From assembly GCF_039613825.1 (NCBI RefSeq), contig NZ_CP154826.1, positions 62,001 through 126,000 of the forward strand: a DNA stretch of 64,000 bases, given 5' to 3'. Below the pieces are notes generated by a model. It was not told where the DNA came from. It saw only the letters and a program-made list of their open reading frames with translations, and searched no databases. This DNA is from Diaminobutyricibacter sp. McL0608. Its GTDB lineage: Bacteria > Actinomycetota > Actinomycetes > Actinomycetales > Microbacteriaceae. This document shows, piece by piece, positions 44,228 through 53,451 of the stretch; within the stretch, counting starts at the first letter, position 1; every line of letters begins with the position of its first letter. Position numbers and translations under genes: made by a program.

Positions 44228-45441
44228 GCGACGTCCGCGACGCACTGATCCGTGCCCACCGTGAGGAGTGGGCGCGGGTCGTCGCGACGCTCGCCAAGCG
44301 GTTCGGCAACCTCGACACCGCAGAGGACGCAGCCGCGGAAGCCTTCGCGACCGCAGCAGAGCGGTGGCCGGAGGACGGCATCCCGCCGGCACCGGGCGCG
44401 TGGCTGACGACGACGGCGACGCGGAAGGCGATCGACAGGATCAGGCGCGAGAGCACGCGCGACGCCAGACACAGGGAGGCGATGCTCGTGTACGACACGG
44501 AGCAGGAGCCCCTCGGCGTGATCGACGACGATCGACTGCGGCTGATCTTCATCTGCTGCCATCCGGCGCTCGCGATGGAGGCGCGGATCGCCTTGACGCT
44601 CCGCATGGTCGGCGGCCTGACCGTACCGGAGATCGCCAACGCGTTCTTCGTGCAGGACACGACGATGGGCGCCCGCATCACACGCGCGAAATCGAAGATC
44701 ACGGCGAGCGGCATCCCCTACCGCATGCCCGCCGCTGTCGATCTGCCCGCCCGGGTGTCGGGGGTGCTGGCCGTGCTGTTCCTGATCTTCAACGAGGGCT
44801 ACCTGGCGTCGGGCGCCGATACTGAGCCGGTGCGCGAGGAGCTTACGGCGGAGGCGATCCGCCTCACCCGGATGCTGCGCGGGCTGCTGCCGGCGAACGG
44901 CGAGATCACCGGGATGCTGGGGCTGATGCTGCTGACCGAGGCGCGTCGTAGGGCGCGCGTCTCACCGTCGGGTGAGCTGGTCCCGCTGGCCGAGCAGGAC
45001 AGGGCCTTGTGGGATGCCGCGCTCATCACCGAGGGGCACGACCTGGTCCGGGAGCGGCTGGCTTCCGGTATCGCGCCTGGGCGATATCAGCTGTTGGCCG
45101 CGATCAACGCGGTGCACACCGACGGCACCGCGACCGACTGGACGCAGGTCGTCGCACTCTACGATCAGCTGGCGCGGCTCGACCCTTCTCCGATCGTGCA
45201 GCTCAACCGGGCCATCGCGGTCGGCGAATGCGACGGCCCCGACCTGGGACTCGCGCTGGTCGACCGGCTCGCGGACGAGCTCAACGGGTACCACCCCTTC
45301 CACGCTGCCCGGGCGCTGTTGCTCGGACGTCTTGGCCGGGGCACCGAAGCGCGGGAAGCATACGGTGCCGCGAGCGCGCTCGCGGAGAACTCCGCCGAGA
45401 TCGCGTATTTCGAGCGGCGTCGGCTGGAGCTCCGCTCTTAG
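44224..45441 (+). CDS. ECF42-type RNA polymerase sigma factor
   Basis: A 405-residue sigma factor, longer than standard ECF proteins. Regions 2 and 4 come first (FGNLDTAEDAAAEAFATAAE, then GGLTVPEIANAFFVQDTTMG), followed by a C-terminal TPR-like extension (IFNEGYLASGADTEPVREEL, VQLNRAIAVGE, AYGAASALAENSAEI). This layout and the YCII partner mark ECF42, which works without a classical anti-sigma factor and needs its C-terminal domain. GTG start. Confidence 0.93.
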   Translation: MSDVRDALIRAHREEWARVVATLAKRFGNLDTAEDAAAEAFATAAERWPEDGIPPAPGAWLTTTATRKAIDRIRRESTRDARHREAMLVYDTEQEPLGVIDDDRLRLIFICCHPALAMEARIALTLRMVGGLTVPEIANAFFVQDTTMGARITRAKSKITASGIPYRMPAAVDLPARVSGVLAVLFLIFNEGYLASGADTEPVREELTAEAIRLTRMLRGLLPANGEITGMLGLMLLTEARRRARVSPSGELVPLAEQDRALWDAALITEGHDLVRERLASGIAPGRYQLLAAINAVHTDGTATDWTQVVALYDQLARLDPSPIVQLNRAIAVGECDGPDLGLALVDRLADELNGYHPFHAARALLLGRLGRGTEAREAYGAASALAENSAEIAYFERRRLELRS

Positions 45442-45547
45442 GCCGATAGCGGGCAGCGAGACGCGCTGGACCGCATCCCGTCAGTGAACACGCCCGCCCG
45501 CCAATCGCATCCATCGCAATCGGGCGTGACCCTATGATTGTGGAACG

Positions 45548-46789
45548 ATGGACGAGGGAGATGAGACGCCGCCGACCATCGCGCGTCATGGGCGCCTGAA
45601 GTCGGGCGGCGCCGTCGCGACAGTGTTCAAAGTTCTCGCGGCGACGCTGGCGGTCGTGCTGGTGAGTGGAGCATCCGTCGCCACCATCGCACTCTGGGAC
45701 GTCAGTCGCAGCGTGAAACCGTCGGTTCACCTGGTCAGCGAGACGACCGCGGGTCCCATCCCGCAGATCGGCGCCATCGACGGCGGGGTCAACCTGCTTC
45801 TCGTCGGCAGCGACAGCCGCCAGGGCCAGGATGCGGTGTTCGGAACGGGGGCGGATGCGGAAGGCGTGCTCAACGACGTCACGATGCTGCTACACATCTC
45901 GCAGGACCACAAGAACGCGACCGTCGTGAGCTTCCCCCGGGACATGTTCGTGCGCATCCCCTCCTGCCCTGACCCGAAGGGCGGCAGTTTCTCTGCGATG
46001 TCGTCGCAGAAGATCAACACGACCCTCACCTATGGCGGTCTGCCGTGCACGGTGGAGACGGTGGCACAGCTGACCGGCCTGGACATCCAGTTCGCCGCCC
46101 TCATCCAGTTCTCGGGCGTCATCGCCATGTCGAACGCGGTGGGAGGCGTGCCCGTCTGCGTCGCCGACAAGATCGAGGACCGCCACACCAACACGTTCCT
46201 CGATCCCGGAATGCACACGCTCAGCGGGATGGCGGCACTCCAGTTCCTGCGCACCCGGTACGGCGTCGGCGACGGCTCCGACCTCGGGCGCATCAGCAAC
46301 CAGCAGGTGTTCCTCTCGTCGCTCGTGCGCACCATCAAAAGCGCAGACACTCTCGCCAACCCGGTCAGGCTGTATGCGCTCGCGAAGGCCGCGGTGAGCA
46401 ACATGCAGCTCTCCGACAGCCTCAACAATCTCGACCGGATGGTGCAGATCGGGCTGGCGCTGAAAGACATCGACCTCGACAAGGTGGTGTTCATCCAGTA
46501 CCCGACAGGCGTTTCGGATGGTGGCGTCAAGCCGATCCCGGAGGCGGCGGATGCGCTGGTCGCCGCCCTCAAGGCGGACCGGCCGGTCGTGCTGTCGGGT
46601 GGAACCGGACCGGGTGACATCGGCTCCGTCGTGCAGACTCCGACGCCTGGCGCGTCTGCGCCGCCTGTCGCCTCCGCGACGCCGAACCCGTCTGCGACAG
46701 ACGGCGCGACGGTTCTTCCGGATGCGGCCACCGGCCAGACCGCGGCACAGATGACCTGCTCCAAGGGGCGTACGCTCAACAACCAGTGA
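45548..46789 (+). CDS. LytR-CpsA-Psr (LCP) family cell-wall glycopolymer ligase
   Basis: A 413-residue membrane protein. One N-terminal membrane segment (VLAATLAVVLVSGASVATIA) is followed by the LCP domain: LLLVGSDSR, SFPRDMFVRIP, and the conserved ALQFLRTRYGVGDGSDLGR. LCP enzymes transfer wall polymers such as teichoic acid or arabinogalactan to peptidoglycan outside the cell. The tail is Pro/Ala/Thr-rich and ends with a cysteine. Followed after 26 bases by a DUF2510 membrane protein. Confidence 0.93.
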   Translation: MDEGDETPPTIARHGRLKSGGAVATVFKVLAATLAVVLVSGASVATIALWDVSRSVKPSVHLVSETTAGPIPQIGAIDGGVNLLLVGSDSRQGQDAVFGTGADAEGVLNDVTMLLHISQDHKNATVVSFPRDMFVRIPSCPDPKGGSFSAMSSQKINTTLTYGGLPCTVETVAQLTGLDIQFAALIQFSGVIAMSNAVGGVPVCVADKIEDRHTNTFLDPGMHTLSGMAALQFLRTRYGVGDGSDLGRISNQQVFLSSLVRTIKSADTLANPVRLYALAKAAVSNMQLSDSLNNLDRMVQIGLALKDIDLDKVVFIQYPTGVSDGGVKPIPEAADALVAALKADRPVVLSGGTGPGDIGSVVQTPTPGASAPPVASATPNPSATDGATVLPDAATGQTAAQMTCSKGRTLNNQ

Positions 46790-46815
46790 AGCCGTTTCAC
46801 GGAAAGGACGAAGCG

Positions 46816-47466
46816 ATGACGGATGCACGAACCGGCAGCCCGACCCCACCCGGCTGGCTTCCCGACCCCACAGGGGTCGCGAGGCTCCGCTGGTGGAACG
46901 GCCACGACTGGACCGACCACTACGCGCCGCTCCCGCAGGCGGGGCCGGGTGTCCCGCTTCCCGGAGAGCGGCCCAGGCTGCCCGAAACGACGCCGGTCTA
47001 CAACGTGTACATCTGGCTCGTCATCGCGGTGCCGTTCCTGTCCATCCCGCTGCTGTTCCTCTTCTCTCCGAGCGTCTTCGAGTTCAATCCGCTCGGAACG
47101 AGTGCCGACCTTGCGCGGGCGACGACCGCGATCCTCGTCGTCTCGCTCGCCGTCGGAGCGCTCAGCTGGGTGCTCTGGGCGGTGACTGTGCTGTTCTCCT
47201 GGCTCGACTACCGGGAACTGAAACGGTCGGGCGTCGAGCGGCCGTTCCACTGGGCGTGGTCGTTTCTCTCTGCGCTCGTCTACGTCATCGGACGCACCGT
47301 CATCGTGCACAAGGTCGCCCGGCCGCGTGGCCTCACGCCGATCTGGTGGCTCATCGGCGTCACCGTCGTCTCGCTGATCATCGCGATCGTGTGGAGCATC
47401 AACCTGACCTCGTCGATCCTGCAGTACTACTACGACAGCGGGTACAGCGGGGCGCTCGGGATCTGA
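46816..47466 (+). CDS. DUF2510 membrane protein
   Basis: A 216-residue protein. The N-terminal DUF2510 motif (PGWLPDPTGVARLRWWNGHD then WTDHYAP) is actinobacterial and common on membrane proteins. Four hydrophobic segments follow (about 60-80, 100-125, 145-165 and 185-205). GAAAGGACG lies before the ATG. Its function is unknown; proximity to the LCP gene suggests an envelope role. It ends 116 bases before tRNA-Ser. Confidence 0.85.
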   Translation: MTDARTGSPTPPGWLPDPTGVARLRWWNGHDWTDHYAPLPQAGPGVPLPGERPRLPETTPVYNVYIWLVIAVPFLSIPLLFLFSPSVFEFNPLGTSADLARATTAILVVSLAVGALSWVLWAVTVLFSWLDYRELKRSGVERPFHWAWSFLSALVYVIGRTVIVHKVARPRGLTPIWWLIGVTVVSLIIAIVWSINLTSSILQYYYDSGYSGALGI

Positions 47467-47582
47467 GGTCTGGGGGCTCTGGCGGGCACGGGCCACGCGG
47501 CGGCCGCCTGAAAGAACGCTGTCCGGTGTTGGGCGCGGCGTCCGTTATGATTGCTGTCGTGCGTCCGCGAGCCGGTCGCGCT

Positions 47583-47676
47583 GGAGACGTCGCATAGTTC
47601 GGCCTAGTGCACCACCCTGCTAAGGTGGAGAACCCTTTACAGGGTTCCGTGGGTTCAAATCCCACCGTCTCCGCCA
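47583..47676 (+). tRNA. tRNA-Ser (anticodon GCU)
   Basis: The acceptor stem GGAGACG (47583-47589) pairs with CGTCTCC (47666-47672), then G and an encoded CCA. The anticodon stem CCACC/GGTGG encloses CTGCTAA with anticodon GCT at 47619-47621. A long variable arm (AACCC...GGGTT) and T arm GTGGG/CCCAC are present, as expected for tRNA-Ser. It reads AGC/AGU codons. Confidence 0.97.
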
Positions 47677-48305
47677 TAAGATGCTGGTCGGAAGCTATTT
47701 TTGTTGACTGCGATCAATGCTTTTACGCTCTGTTTGACCACAATTGAGGCGTATTGGGAAATAGTCCCACCGTCGCAGGGCCGGACAGGCCTATTCTGGC
47801 AATGTCTAAGTGCATCGGGGCCACCCTTCTGGCTTTACCCTGCGTATCGCTTCTCTGAGCACTTCCCTTTGCCACGTAACTCCATCAGCTTGGTCCTTCG
47901 TGGTGCCCTGGATTGCGTTTCGCCCTTGTCTCTCCGTTCCGCCCAGCTGGCCCGTGCAATGGCAACAACAGTCAAGCTCACCGGCCCTCTGGCTCGCGGC
48001 TAAAGGCGCATCGGCCGTGACGGTGCTGCTAGCACAGCTGACGCTCACACGCGCCGACCCGACGGTCGGGCCGGTCTAAGTTCGGCTGGTCAGCTCGCTC
48101 AGCTCTTGTGTGACCAGGTCGTTCCATAAGTTCAGGAAGCGTTCGGCGGTCGGGCGCGTCTTTGGCCGGCCAGGCTGAGGCGGTGCCGATTGTGCACCCT
48201 TCCCGAAGGATACCGCGACGCCTCAGCCGGCTGCTGTCCGGCGTCGTCGGCCAAGCCCTGAGGTAGGAGCGGATCTTGCGTGGACCATGCGTTCTAAGTG
48301 GGCGC
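47677..48305. other. Gene-free region after tRNA-Ser with a possible protein tail
   Basis: This 629-base stretch has no intact gene. Lower GC and T-rich runs occur just after the tRNA, where elements often integrate, but no integrase or repeat of the tRNA end is visible. On the minus strand at about 48079-48224 a frame reads GRPKTRPTAERFLNLWNDLV and TQELSELTSRT before a stop, which looks like the end of a lost protein of unknown family. Confidence 0.45.
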
Positions 48306-49316
48306 CTAGAGAACCCGGGGCAGGCGGAACGACTCGAACACCGAGCTCTCGAAGCGGGTGACGGCGCCGATCCGATCACCGCTGAGGGTGAGGACAAAGA
48401 GTCCGCTACCGCGCCGCGCCCCGTCCGGCGTTTCGAGGTACACCCCGAAGGCTGGCTGCCCGTTGGCACGAGTGGGCACGAGGACGTAGCGGTGGTCCGC
48501 TGAGAGGAAAAGTGACCAGAAGCGGTGGATCGCTTGGCGTCCAAGGTATTCGAGGGGCAACGGCGGCATCGTAATGAACGCGGTGTCGGTCAACAGAGCG
48601 ACGAGCTCCTCTACGTCCGAATTGCCGTACGCATGAAGGAACTTTGCAAGCAGAGCCCGTTCCTCGGGCGAATGAACTGGAGGTGCAGGTGTCAGCCCGA
48701 CGCCGCGATCCGTTCGGTGCCGCTCCAGGGCGCCCCTTGCGCGCGTTAAGGCACTGTTGACGGAGCCGCCGGTCGTGTCGAGCATTTCGGCGACCGCGCT
48801 GGCCGGGAACCCGAGCACGTCGCGCAGAAGCAGGACGGCCAGTTGGCGCGGCGGAAGGAGCTGGAGCGCAGTTATGAACGCCAGCGAGACCGACTCCAGG
48901 ATTTCGAAGCGGGCTTCCGGACCGAGCGTCGAAGCGGGCAATTCCTGTAGGAAGTGTTCGGGGAGCGGCTCAAGCCAGACCACATCTCCCAGCCGACTCG
49001 GAGCGGGAGGCTGCACGCCGTCAACGTCCCAATCCTTCGGGGCACGTCGACGGCTGGCTCGCCGCATATTGAGACAGCGGTTCGTCGCAATTCGATACAG
49101 CCAGGTGCGCAGTGACGAACGCTCCTGGAAGCCGTCCAAGCCGCGCCACGCGGCAAGGAAGGTCTCCTGTACGGCGTCCTCCGCGTCCTGTAACGAGCCG
49201 AGCATTCGATAGCAGTGCACTTCCAATTCGCGCCGGTACGGTTCGACCAGCTGCCCGAATGCTTGGCCGTCGCCTGCACGCGCACGGTCCAAAAGTGGCT
49301 GCATCTCACGGGTCAT
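48306..49316 (-). CDS. ECF sigma factor with C-terminal SnoaL-like domain
   Basis: A 336-residue sigma-70 protein. Region 2 (HCYRMLGSLQDAEDAVQETF) and region 4 (LPPRQLAVLLLRDVLGFPAS) are followed by a SnoaL-like domain (LLAKFLHAYGNSDVEELVAL). This resembles the SigG/SigJ type of actinobacteria, where the SnoaL part may sense a ligand and replaces an anti-sigma factor. ATG 49316 is chosen over the longer start at 49352 because the sigma domain begins right there. Stands alone, target genes unknown. Confidence 0.88.
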   Translation of the reverse strand: MTREMQPLLDRARAGDGQAFGQLVEPYRRELEVHCYRMLGSLQDAEDAVQETFLAAWRGLDGFQERSSLRTWLYRIATNRCLNMRRASRRRAPKDWDVDGVQPPAPSRLGDVVWLEPLPEHFLQELPASTLGPEARFEILESVSLAFITALQLLPPRQLAVLLLRDVLGFPASAVAEMLDTTGGSVNSALTRARGALERHRTDRGVGLTPAPPVHSPEERALLAKFLHAYGNSDVEELVALLTDTAFITMPPLPLEYLGRQAIHRFWSLFLSADHRYVLVPTRANGQPAFGVYLETPDGARRGSGLFVLTLSGDRIGAVTRFESSVFESFRLPRVL

Positions 49317-49437
49317 TACAAGTCCTCTCTCCAGATAGACACCCGCCAGCACCAGAACTGGGCGCTTCTTGGGCGCCTAGTCCGGCCGCGTTGGACGTCA
49401 CATCGGTCTCCGCATTCCTTGGCCCGAGGGTGCCGAG

Positions 49438-50598
49438 TCAAGAGTCTGTGACCACGCTGAGTAGTGAACTCGCGAACGTATCGATGCCGTCGATGACGTT
49501 GTCAAAGCGCGGAGAGTGGAGCAGGTCGAAGGAGTGAAGCGTTCCGGGCAGGCTCAGATAGACGACCGGACTCGACGACGTGGCGGCGAGCTGATCGGCG
49601 AAGGCCCTCGCGAATCGAAGCGGCACAAGCGTGTCCTCGGCGCCGTGAACAATCATGAATGGTGGCGCGTCGCGCCGGATGTGATCGTGCGGCGAGGACG
49701 GCGCCGCATCGTTCGTTCCGAGGGCACCGTAGTAGCCGTAAAGGCAAACGGCGCCAGTGACCGTGGTTTCGGCGCGTTCGAATCCGGGTTGGTAAATGGG
49801 GTCGTTGATGGTGAGTGCCGCTATCGCCGCTAGGTGGGCGCCGGCAGAGCTTCCTGCAACGATGAGGGTGCCGGGATCCGGGTGGAAGCTCTCGGCCGCC
49901 GCAGATCGCACCCACGCGATTACTTGCTTAGCGTCGATCAGGGCGTTCGGGAAGCGACCGGCCGCGCCCAGGCGGTAGTTCGCGCTGATGCACAGCCAGC
50001 CTTGCGAGGCGAAGCTGTGCAGCAGAGGTAGGGCTTCGCGGCTCTTCGCGCCGACCTGATAGTGGCCGCCATGAAAGTGGATCAGAATCGGACGCGGACC
50101 GGCGTTCTGGTCGCGGCTGAGGTAAAGGTCGAGCTGGTTGTGTCGGCCGTGCGGACCGTACCGAATGTTGCGGACGCGCCGCACGCGCCTCGGCCGCCAC
50201 GGGAGAGGCAGCAGCACCTCGCGAATGCGGCGCAACGCATGCAGCAGCCGTGAGTGTCGGCTGGGCGGTTCCACCGCCGGGCTGAACGCACCGTTCAGCG
50301 CATCCTCTACAGCGCGGCCGGACCGCAGCCCACGACGCGTCACCTCGATCAACCCGGCTGCCGTGAGCACAGCGAGAGCGGCGACGGCTGCGCCGCCCAC
50401 AGACGCCAGTTGGTCACCGGCGACTGCCAGCGAAGTGCCGATCAGGAGCCACGCCCAGCCGATCACCGGGGCCTCGTTGAACAGATGGGTCAGAAAGAAC
50501 ACGAAACGGGCGACCCCGGCCGGCCTTCGCGGAGGCCACAACACCGCCGCGGTGAACAGTGCCACCGGAAGCACCGTTTCCAGATACCCAAGCGCCAT
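49438..50598 (-). CDS. Alpha/beta hydrolase (esterase/lipase-like) with N-terminal membrane segments
   Basis: A 386-residue protein. Two or three hydrophobic segments (about 5-20, 40-60, 66-85) anchor it in the membrane. A hormone-sensitive-lipase-type alpha/beta hydrolase follows: oxyanion HFHGGHY (HGG at 176-178), nucleophile S251 in GSSAG, Asp in GAEDTLVPL and His in LHSFD. It probably cleaves an ester at the membrane. It lies 19 bases after the response-regulator gene and may be its target. Confidence 0.85.
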   Translation of the reverse strand: MALGYLETVLPVALFTAAVLWPPRRPAGVARFVFFLTHLFNEAPVIGWAWLLIGTSLAVAGDQLASVGGAAVAALAVLTAAGLIEVTRRGLRSGRAVEDALNGAFSPAVEPPSRHSRLLHALRRIREVLLPLPWRPRRVRRVRNIRYGPHGRHNQLDLYLSRDQNAGPRPILIHFHGGHYQVGAKSREALPLLHSFASQGWLCISANYRLGAAGRFPNALIDAKQVIAWVRSAAAESFHPDPGTLIVAGSSAGAHLAAIAALTINDPIYQPGFERAETTVTGAVCLYGYYGALGTNDAAPSSPHDHIRRDAPPFMIVHGAEDTLVPLRFARAFADQLAATSSSPVVYLSLPGTLHSFDLLHSPRFDNVIDGIDTFASSLLSVVTDS

Positions 50599-50617
50599 TT
50601 CCTCTCCTATCTTTCGA

Positions 50618-51241
50618 TCACAGCCAGCCCGCGTCGCGGGCCTTGCTCAGTGCTTCGCTGCGGTTCCGGGAGTCGGTCTTGCCTATGGCGGACGAGAGGT
50701 AGTTGCGGACAGTGCTCGTCGACAGACGTAGCGTGCGGGCGATGTCGGCGATAGTCGTCCCGTCGGCAGAGCAGGCGAGCACCTGCAGCTCCCGCTCGTT
50801 CAGTGGGTTCGGGCTGGCACTGAGCGCCTGTGCCGCCAGCACCGGATCAACCACGACTTCGCCGGCCACCGCTCGCCGAATTGAGGCAGCCAACTCCTCG
50901 ACCGGATCGTCTTTGACCAGGAAGCCTCGTGCGCCGGCTGCAAGAGCACGCCGCAGATAGCCAGGCCGGGCAAAGGTGGTTACGACGACGACGATGCAGT
51001 CGGGGTGCATAACTGCGAGTTCCGGCAAGATGTCTAGCCCGCTTCGGCCGGGTAGCTCGATGTCGAGAAGGACCACATCAGGCCGCAGGCGCCCCACCAT
51101 TGTCGCCACTTCGTCGCCGCGGGCGATTGTCGCGACAACCTGCAGGTCGTCCTCGAGGTCGAGCAGTGTCGCGAGTGCCGATCGCATCATGCCCTGGTCT
51201 TCGGCGATCAGCACCCTCGTTGCAGTGGGCCGATCAGGCAT
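50618..51241 (-). CDS. NarL/LuxR-type response regulator (DesR-like)
   Basis: A 207-residue regulator. The receiver has acidic residues E14/D15, phospho-acceptor D60 (VVLLDIELPG), T88 and K110 (GFLVKDD). A LuxR-type HTH follows (LNERELQVLACSADGTTIAD, then LSTSTVRNYLSSAIGKT). Its start overlaps the kinase stop. The pair resembles DesK/DesR, which sense membrane lipid state in bacilli; the true signal here is unknown. Confidence 0.93.
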   Translation of the reverse strand: MPDRPTATRVLIAEDQGMMRSALATLLDLEDDLQVVATIARGDEVATMVGRLRPDVVLLDIELPGRSGLDILPELAVMHPDCIVVVVTTFARPGYLRRALAAGARGFLVKDDPVEELAASIRRAVAGEVVVDPVLAAQALSASPNPLNERELQVLACSADGTTIADIARTLRLSTSTVRNYLSSAIGKTDSRNRSEALSKARDAGWL

Positions 51242-52401
51242 CAGTGCGCTCGGGATGACACTAGGGCCGGAAGAGAGGCGGCAACCCGGAACCCGGCATC
51301 CGTCGGCGTCGCGGCGAAGTCGCCGCCGAGCGCCTGGACCCGTTCACGCAGGCCGATCAATCCGTTCCCGAGCGTCACCGAGTCGAGCCCCCGTGCACTG
51401 GTTCCATCATCCGACACCTCGATCCGCACGGCGCCCCGATCGCTCGTGATGGAGATCACACACCGGTCGGCGTAAGCGTGACGGAGGACGTTCGTGGTGC
51501 TCTCGCGTACGATCCGGCCGAGCAACGAGTCGATGGACACGCTCAACCCCGGCGGAGGCTGTGACATGCTCAGCCGGACGCCGGCCACCGACAGCGCCGA
51601 TTTTGCGTTGGCGAGCTCCTCGGCGCAACGGAGCGCGCGGTATCCGGTGACGGCTTCTCGGACCTCGTTCAGCGCCTGGCGGCCGATCGTCTCGATGTCT
51701 CGGGCGTGCGCAGCGGCGGCGCGCTCGTCCCTCCCCAGCAGCCGCCGGACTGCTTCGGCCTGGACCACGATCAGGGATAGGGTATGGCCGAGCACGTCGT
51801 GGAGGTCACGGGAGAATCGCAGGCGTTCGTCCGCCACCGCGGACGCCGCCAATCGCTCGCGCGTCTGGGTGAGGTCAGCGATCACCCGGACCAGGTAGTG
51901 AATCACAAAGATGCCGGTCCCTGCCATGAAGGTCGCGACCCCGAGGAACACACCAGCGTCCAGCGATCCCTCTCCTGCGCCGGCCGCGAACGCTCCAGAG
52001 ACCGCCAACGCAGTGATGAGACTGAGCGCCCAATGTTGCCGAATCGCCACTGCAGCCGCGATGGCCAGAATCGGGAAGATAGACTCGCGGTCGGCCTCGA
52101 AGAACACAAGATAGAACGTGCAAAGTGCAAGCAGCGCGCCGTAGACCATCTCCGACCCCCACCAGCGGCGCGAACGCGGGGGCCGGAACGGAAGCCAGAC
52201 GGTAACGGCGAACACGACTCCGATCCCGATCAGGACGCCGGCCCGGTCCGGTTCCCGACCCGCGATTGCATCGATCAGCGGAGCGATCAGAAGTACGGGC
52301 GCCCAGATCAGGGCGAGCCACGGCCCTGCATGCCCGGCAATCCACTCCATCGCGGGCTCCGCCTCGGAGTGCACGCACGTATCGCTGTCGAGAAGTCTCA
52401 T
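51241..52401 (-). CDS. Sensor histidine kinase (DesK-like HisKA_3)
   Basis: A 386-residue membrane kinase. Five or so hydrophobic segments lie at residues 28-170, followed by HisKA_3 with phospho-accepting H201 in FSRDLHDVLGHTLSL, a coiled linker (IETIGRQALNEVREAVTGYR), and an HATPase_c domain with ESTTNVLRHA and DDGT/GNGLIGLRERV. It phosphorylates the regulator encoded next to it. Confidence 0.93.
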   Translation of the reverse strand: MRLLDSDTCVHSEAEPAMEWIAGHAGPWLALIWAPVLLIAPLIDAIAGREPDRAGVLIGIGVVFAVTVWLPFRPPRSRRWWGSEMVYGALLALCTFYLVFFEADRESIFPILAIAAAVAIRQHWALSLITALAVSGAFAAGAGEGSLDAGVFLGVATFMAGTGIFVIHYLVRVIADLTQTRERLAASAVADERLRFSRDLHDVLGHTLSLIVVQAEAVRRLLGRDERAAAAHARDIETIGRQALNEVREAVTGYRALRCAEELANAKSALSVAGVRLSMSQPPPGLSVSIDSLLGRIVRESTTNVLRHAYADRCVISITSDRGAVRIEVSDDGTSARGLDSVTLGNGLIGLRERVQALGGDFAATPTDAGFRVAASLPALVSSRAH

Positions 52402-52440
52402 GCCATCCCTCCGTCACGCCATACCGGCTGGGAACTCAAA

Positions 52441-52881
52441 CTACTCGCCACCGGGCGTCGCAAAGCGGGTCAATCCGAAGATCAGCGTCACCCCGACGAC
52501 GATGTGCATCGTGATCAACGTCACCGCACTGCTCGCACCGACCCCGAGAGAGAGCGGGCCCAACACGGACAGCACCAAGATGCTCCAGCCGAGGATGATC
52601 CATATCGAACGAGCCCTCGGAGTCATCCGCTCCAGTATCGCGAGGAGGGCCCACCCGGCTCCGCCGGCGATGAAAGGCACGATGAGGATGGATGCGAGGC
52701 CCACGGCCTGCGTCGAAGTTCCGAAGTGGACGTCAAGCTTGACGCGTGCGCCGGAAACGGCGACAACCCATATGGCGGCGGCCGCGATGGATGCCGCCGC
52801 GAGGGTACCGGCGCGCCGAAGCCGACGGGACCTGCGGAAGCGCTCCCGCTCGCGAGAGGTTGGGATAAGAGTTTCAGTCAT
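52441..52881 (-). CDS. DUF6069-like small membrane protein
   Basis: A 146-residue protein with four hydrophobic segments (about 20-40, 52-75, 84-103, 108-130) after a basic N-terminus (RERERFRRSRRLRR). It resembles the DUF6069 family of actinobacterial four-helix membrane proteins of unknown function. ATG 52881 follows TAAGTAGCC-type sequence on the other strand; the ribosome site is weak. It lies 39 bases before the histidine kinase and may be part of that operon, possibly as an accessory sensor. Confidence 0.7.
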   Translation of the reverse strand: MTETLIPTSRERERFRRSRRLRRAGTLAAASIAAAAIWVVAVSGARVKLDVHFGTSTQAVGLASILIVPFIAGGAGWALLAILERMTPRARSIWIILGWSILVLSVLGPLSLGVGASSAVTLITMHIVVGVTLIFGLTRFATPGGE

Positions 52882-53058
52882 AAGTAGCCTGCTTCCTTCG
52901 CTCCTCACGCTACGCAGTGGAAACGACCGGCAGAGGAAGAGATCCCGGGAATCGAAGTACGAAAGTCCTATGCAGGGAAGCTGCCGTGGTGTGACCCGGT
53001 TCGTTACAGCTGTCAGTCCTCACGGGCTCGTCGGAGGATTTTTGGGCGGACGGTCTCG

Positions 53059-53346
53059 TTACGATCTGAAGGCCACCTCGAATATTTCGGAAAGAGGCGA
53101 GTCGAGCCGGGACTCGACCTTTACCTTCTCACGCACCGATGCATTGTTCGCCTCAAGATGACGTAGGTCGGCCTCCGTCTCCCAGAAGGAGACAACGAGG
53201 GCCTTACCATTGTCGTGATCGACGAGGTAGAAGAAGTCTCTGAACCCAGGGAGTGCGGACGCTGTGGCAACTTGTTCCGCGGCCAGCTTGGCCAGGGCGT
53301 CGAGCTTCTCAGCGGGTTGGTGAACGGTTTGAACGCGTGCAAACAT
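53059..53346 (-). CDS. ABM-domain small protein
   Basis: A 95-residue ABM-fold protein: FARVQTVHQPAEKLDALAKL, then LPGFRDFFYLVDHDNGKALV and SFWETEADLRHLE, the typical strand/helix order. It is divergent from the TetR gene at 53452, and a perfect 18-bp operator lies in the 105-base gap, so it is almost surely that regulator's target. May act on a quinone or small aromatic compound; unproven. Confidence 0.8.
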   Translation of the reverse strand: MFARVQTVHQPAEKLDALAKLAAEQVATASALPGFRDFFYLVDHDNGKALVVSFWETEADLRHLEANNASVREKVKVESRLDSPLSEIFEVAFRS

Positions 53347-53370
53347 TGGGTCTCCGAATGATTGTTAGGT

Positions 53371-53388
53371 TGAGACATTAGTGTCTCA
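53371..53388. promoter_or_regulatory. TetR operator (perfect palindrome)
   Basis: TGAGACA-TTAG-TGTCTCA is a 7+4+7 inverted repeat with perfect arms, placed between the divergent ABM and TetR genes. It would cover both promoters. Confidence 0.75.
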
Positions 53389-53451
53389 TGTTGAAACGCG
53401 GCGGTCTACAGGCGATATAGTCTGGGCACAACCAATTGTGGGATCGGAGAC

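Noticed and set aside
42637-44562. A 641-codon minus-strand open frame
   Set aside because: It lies opposite the epoxide hydrolase, DHFR-like, YCII and sigma-factor genes, and its translation is Arg/His/Glu-rich without any family pattern. High GC produces such antisense frames.
45489-45528. Inverted repeat CACGCCCG/CGGGCGTG between the sigma factor and LCP genes
   Set aside because: The 24-base loop and lack of a T run make it a poor terminator; it could be chance in GC-rich DNA.
46030-47496. A 488-codon minus-strand open frame
   Set aside because: Antisense of the LCP and DUF2510 genes, with low-complexity charged sequence and no ribosome site.
47399-47677. A minus-strand open frame covering the tRNA (contains GFEPTEPCKGFSTLAGWC)
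   Set aside because: It is the antisense translation of tRNA-Ser, a common false prediction.
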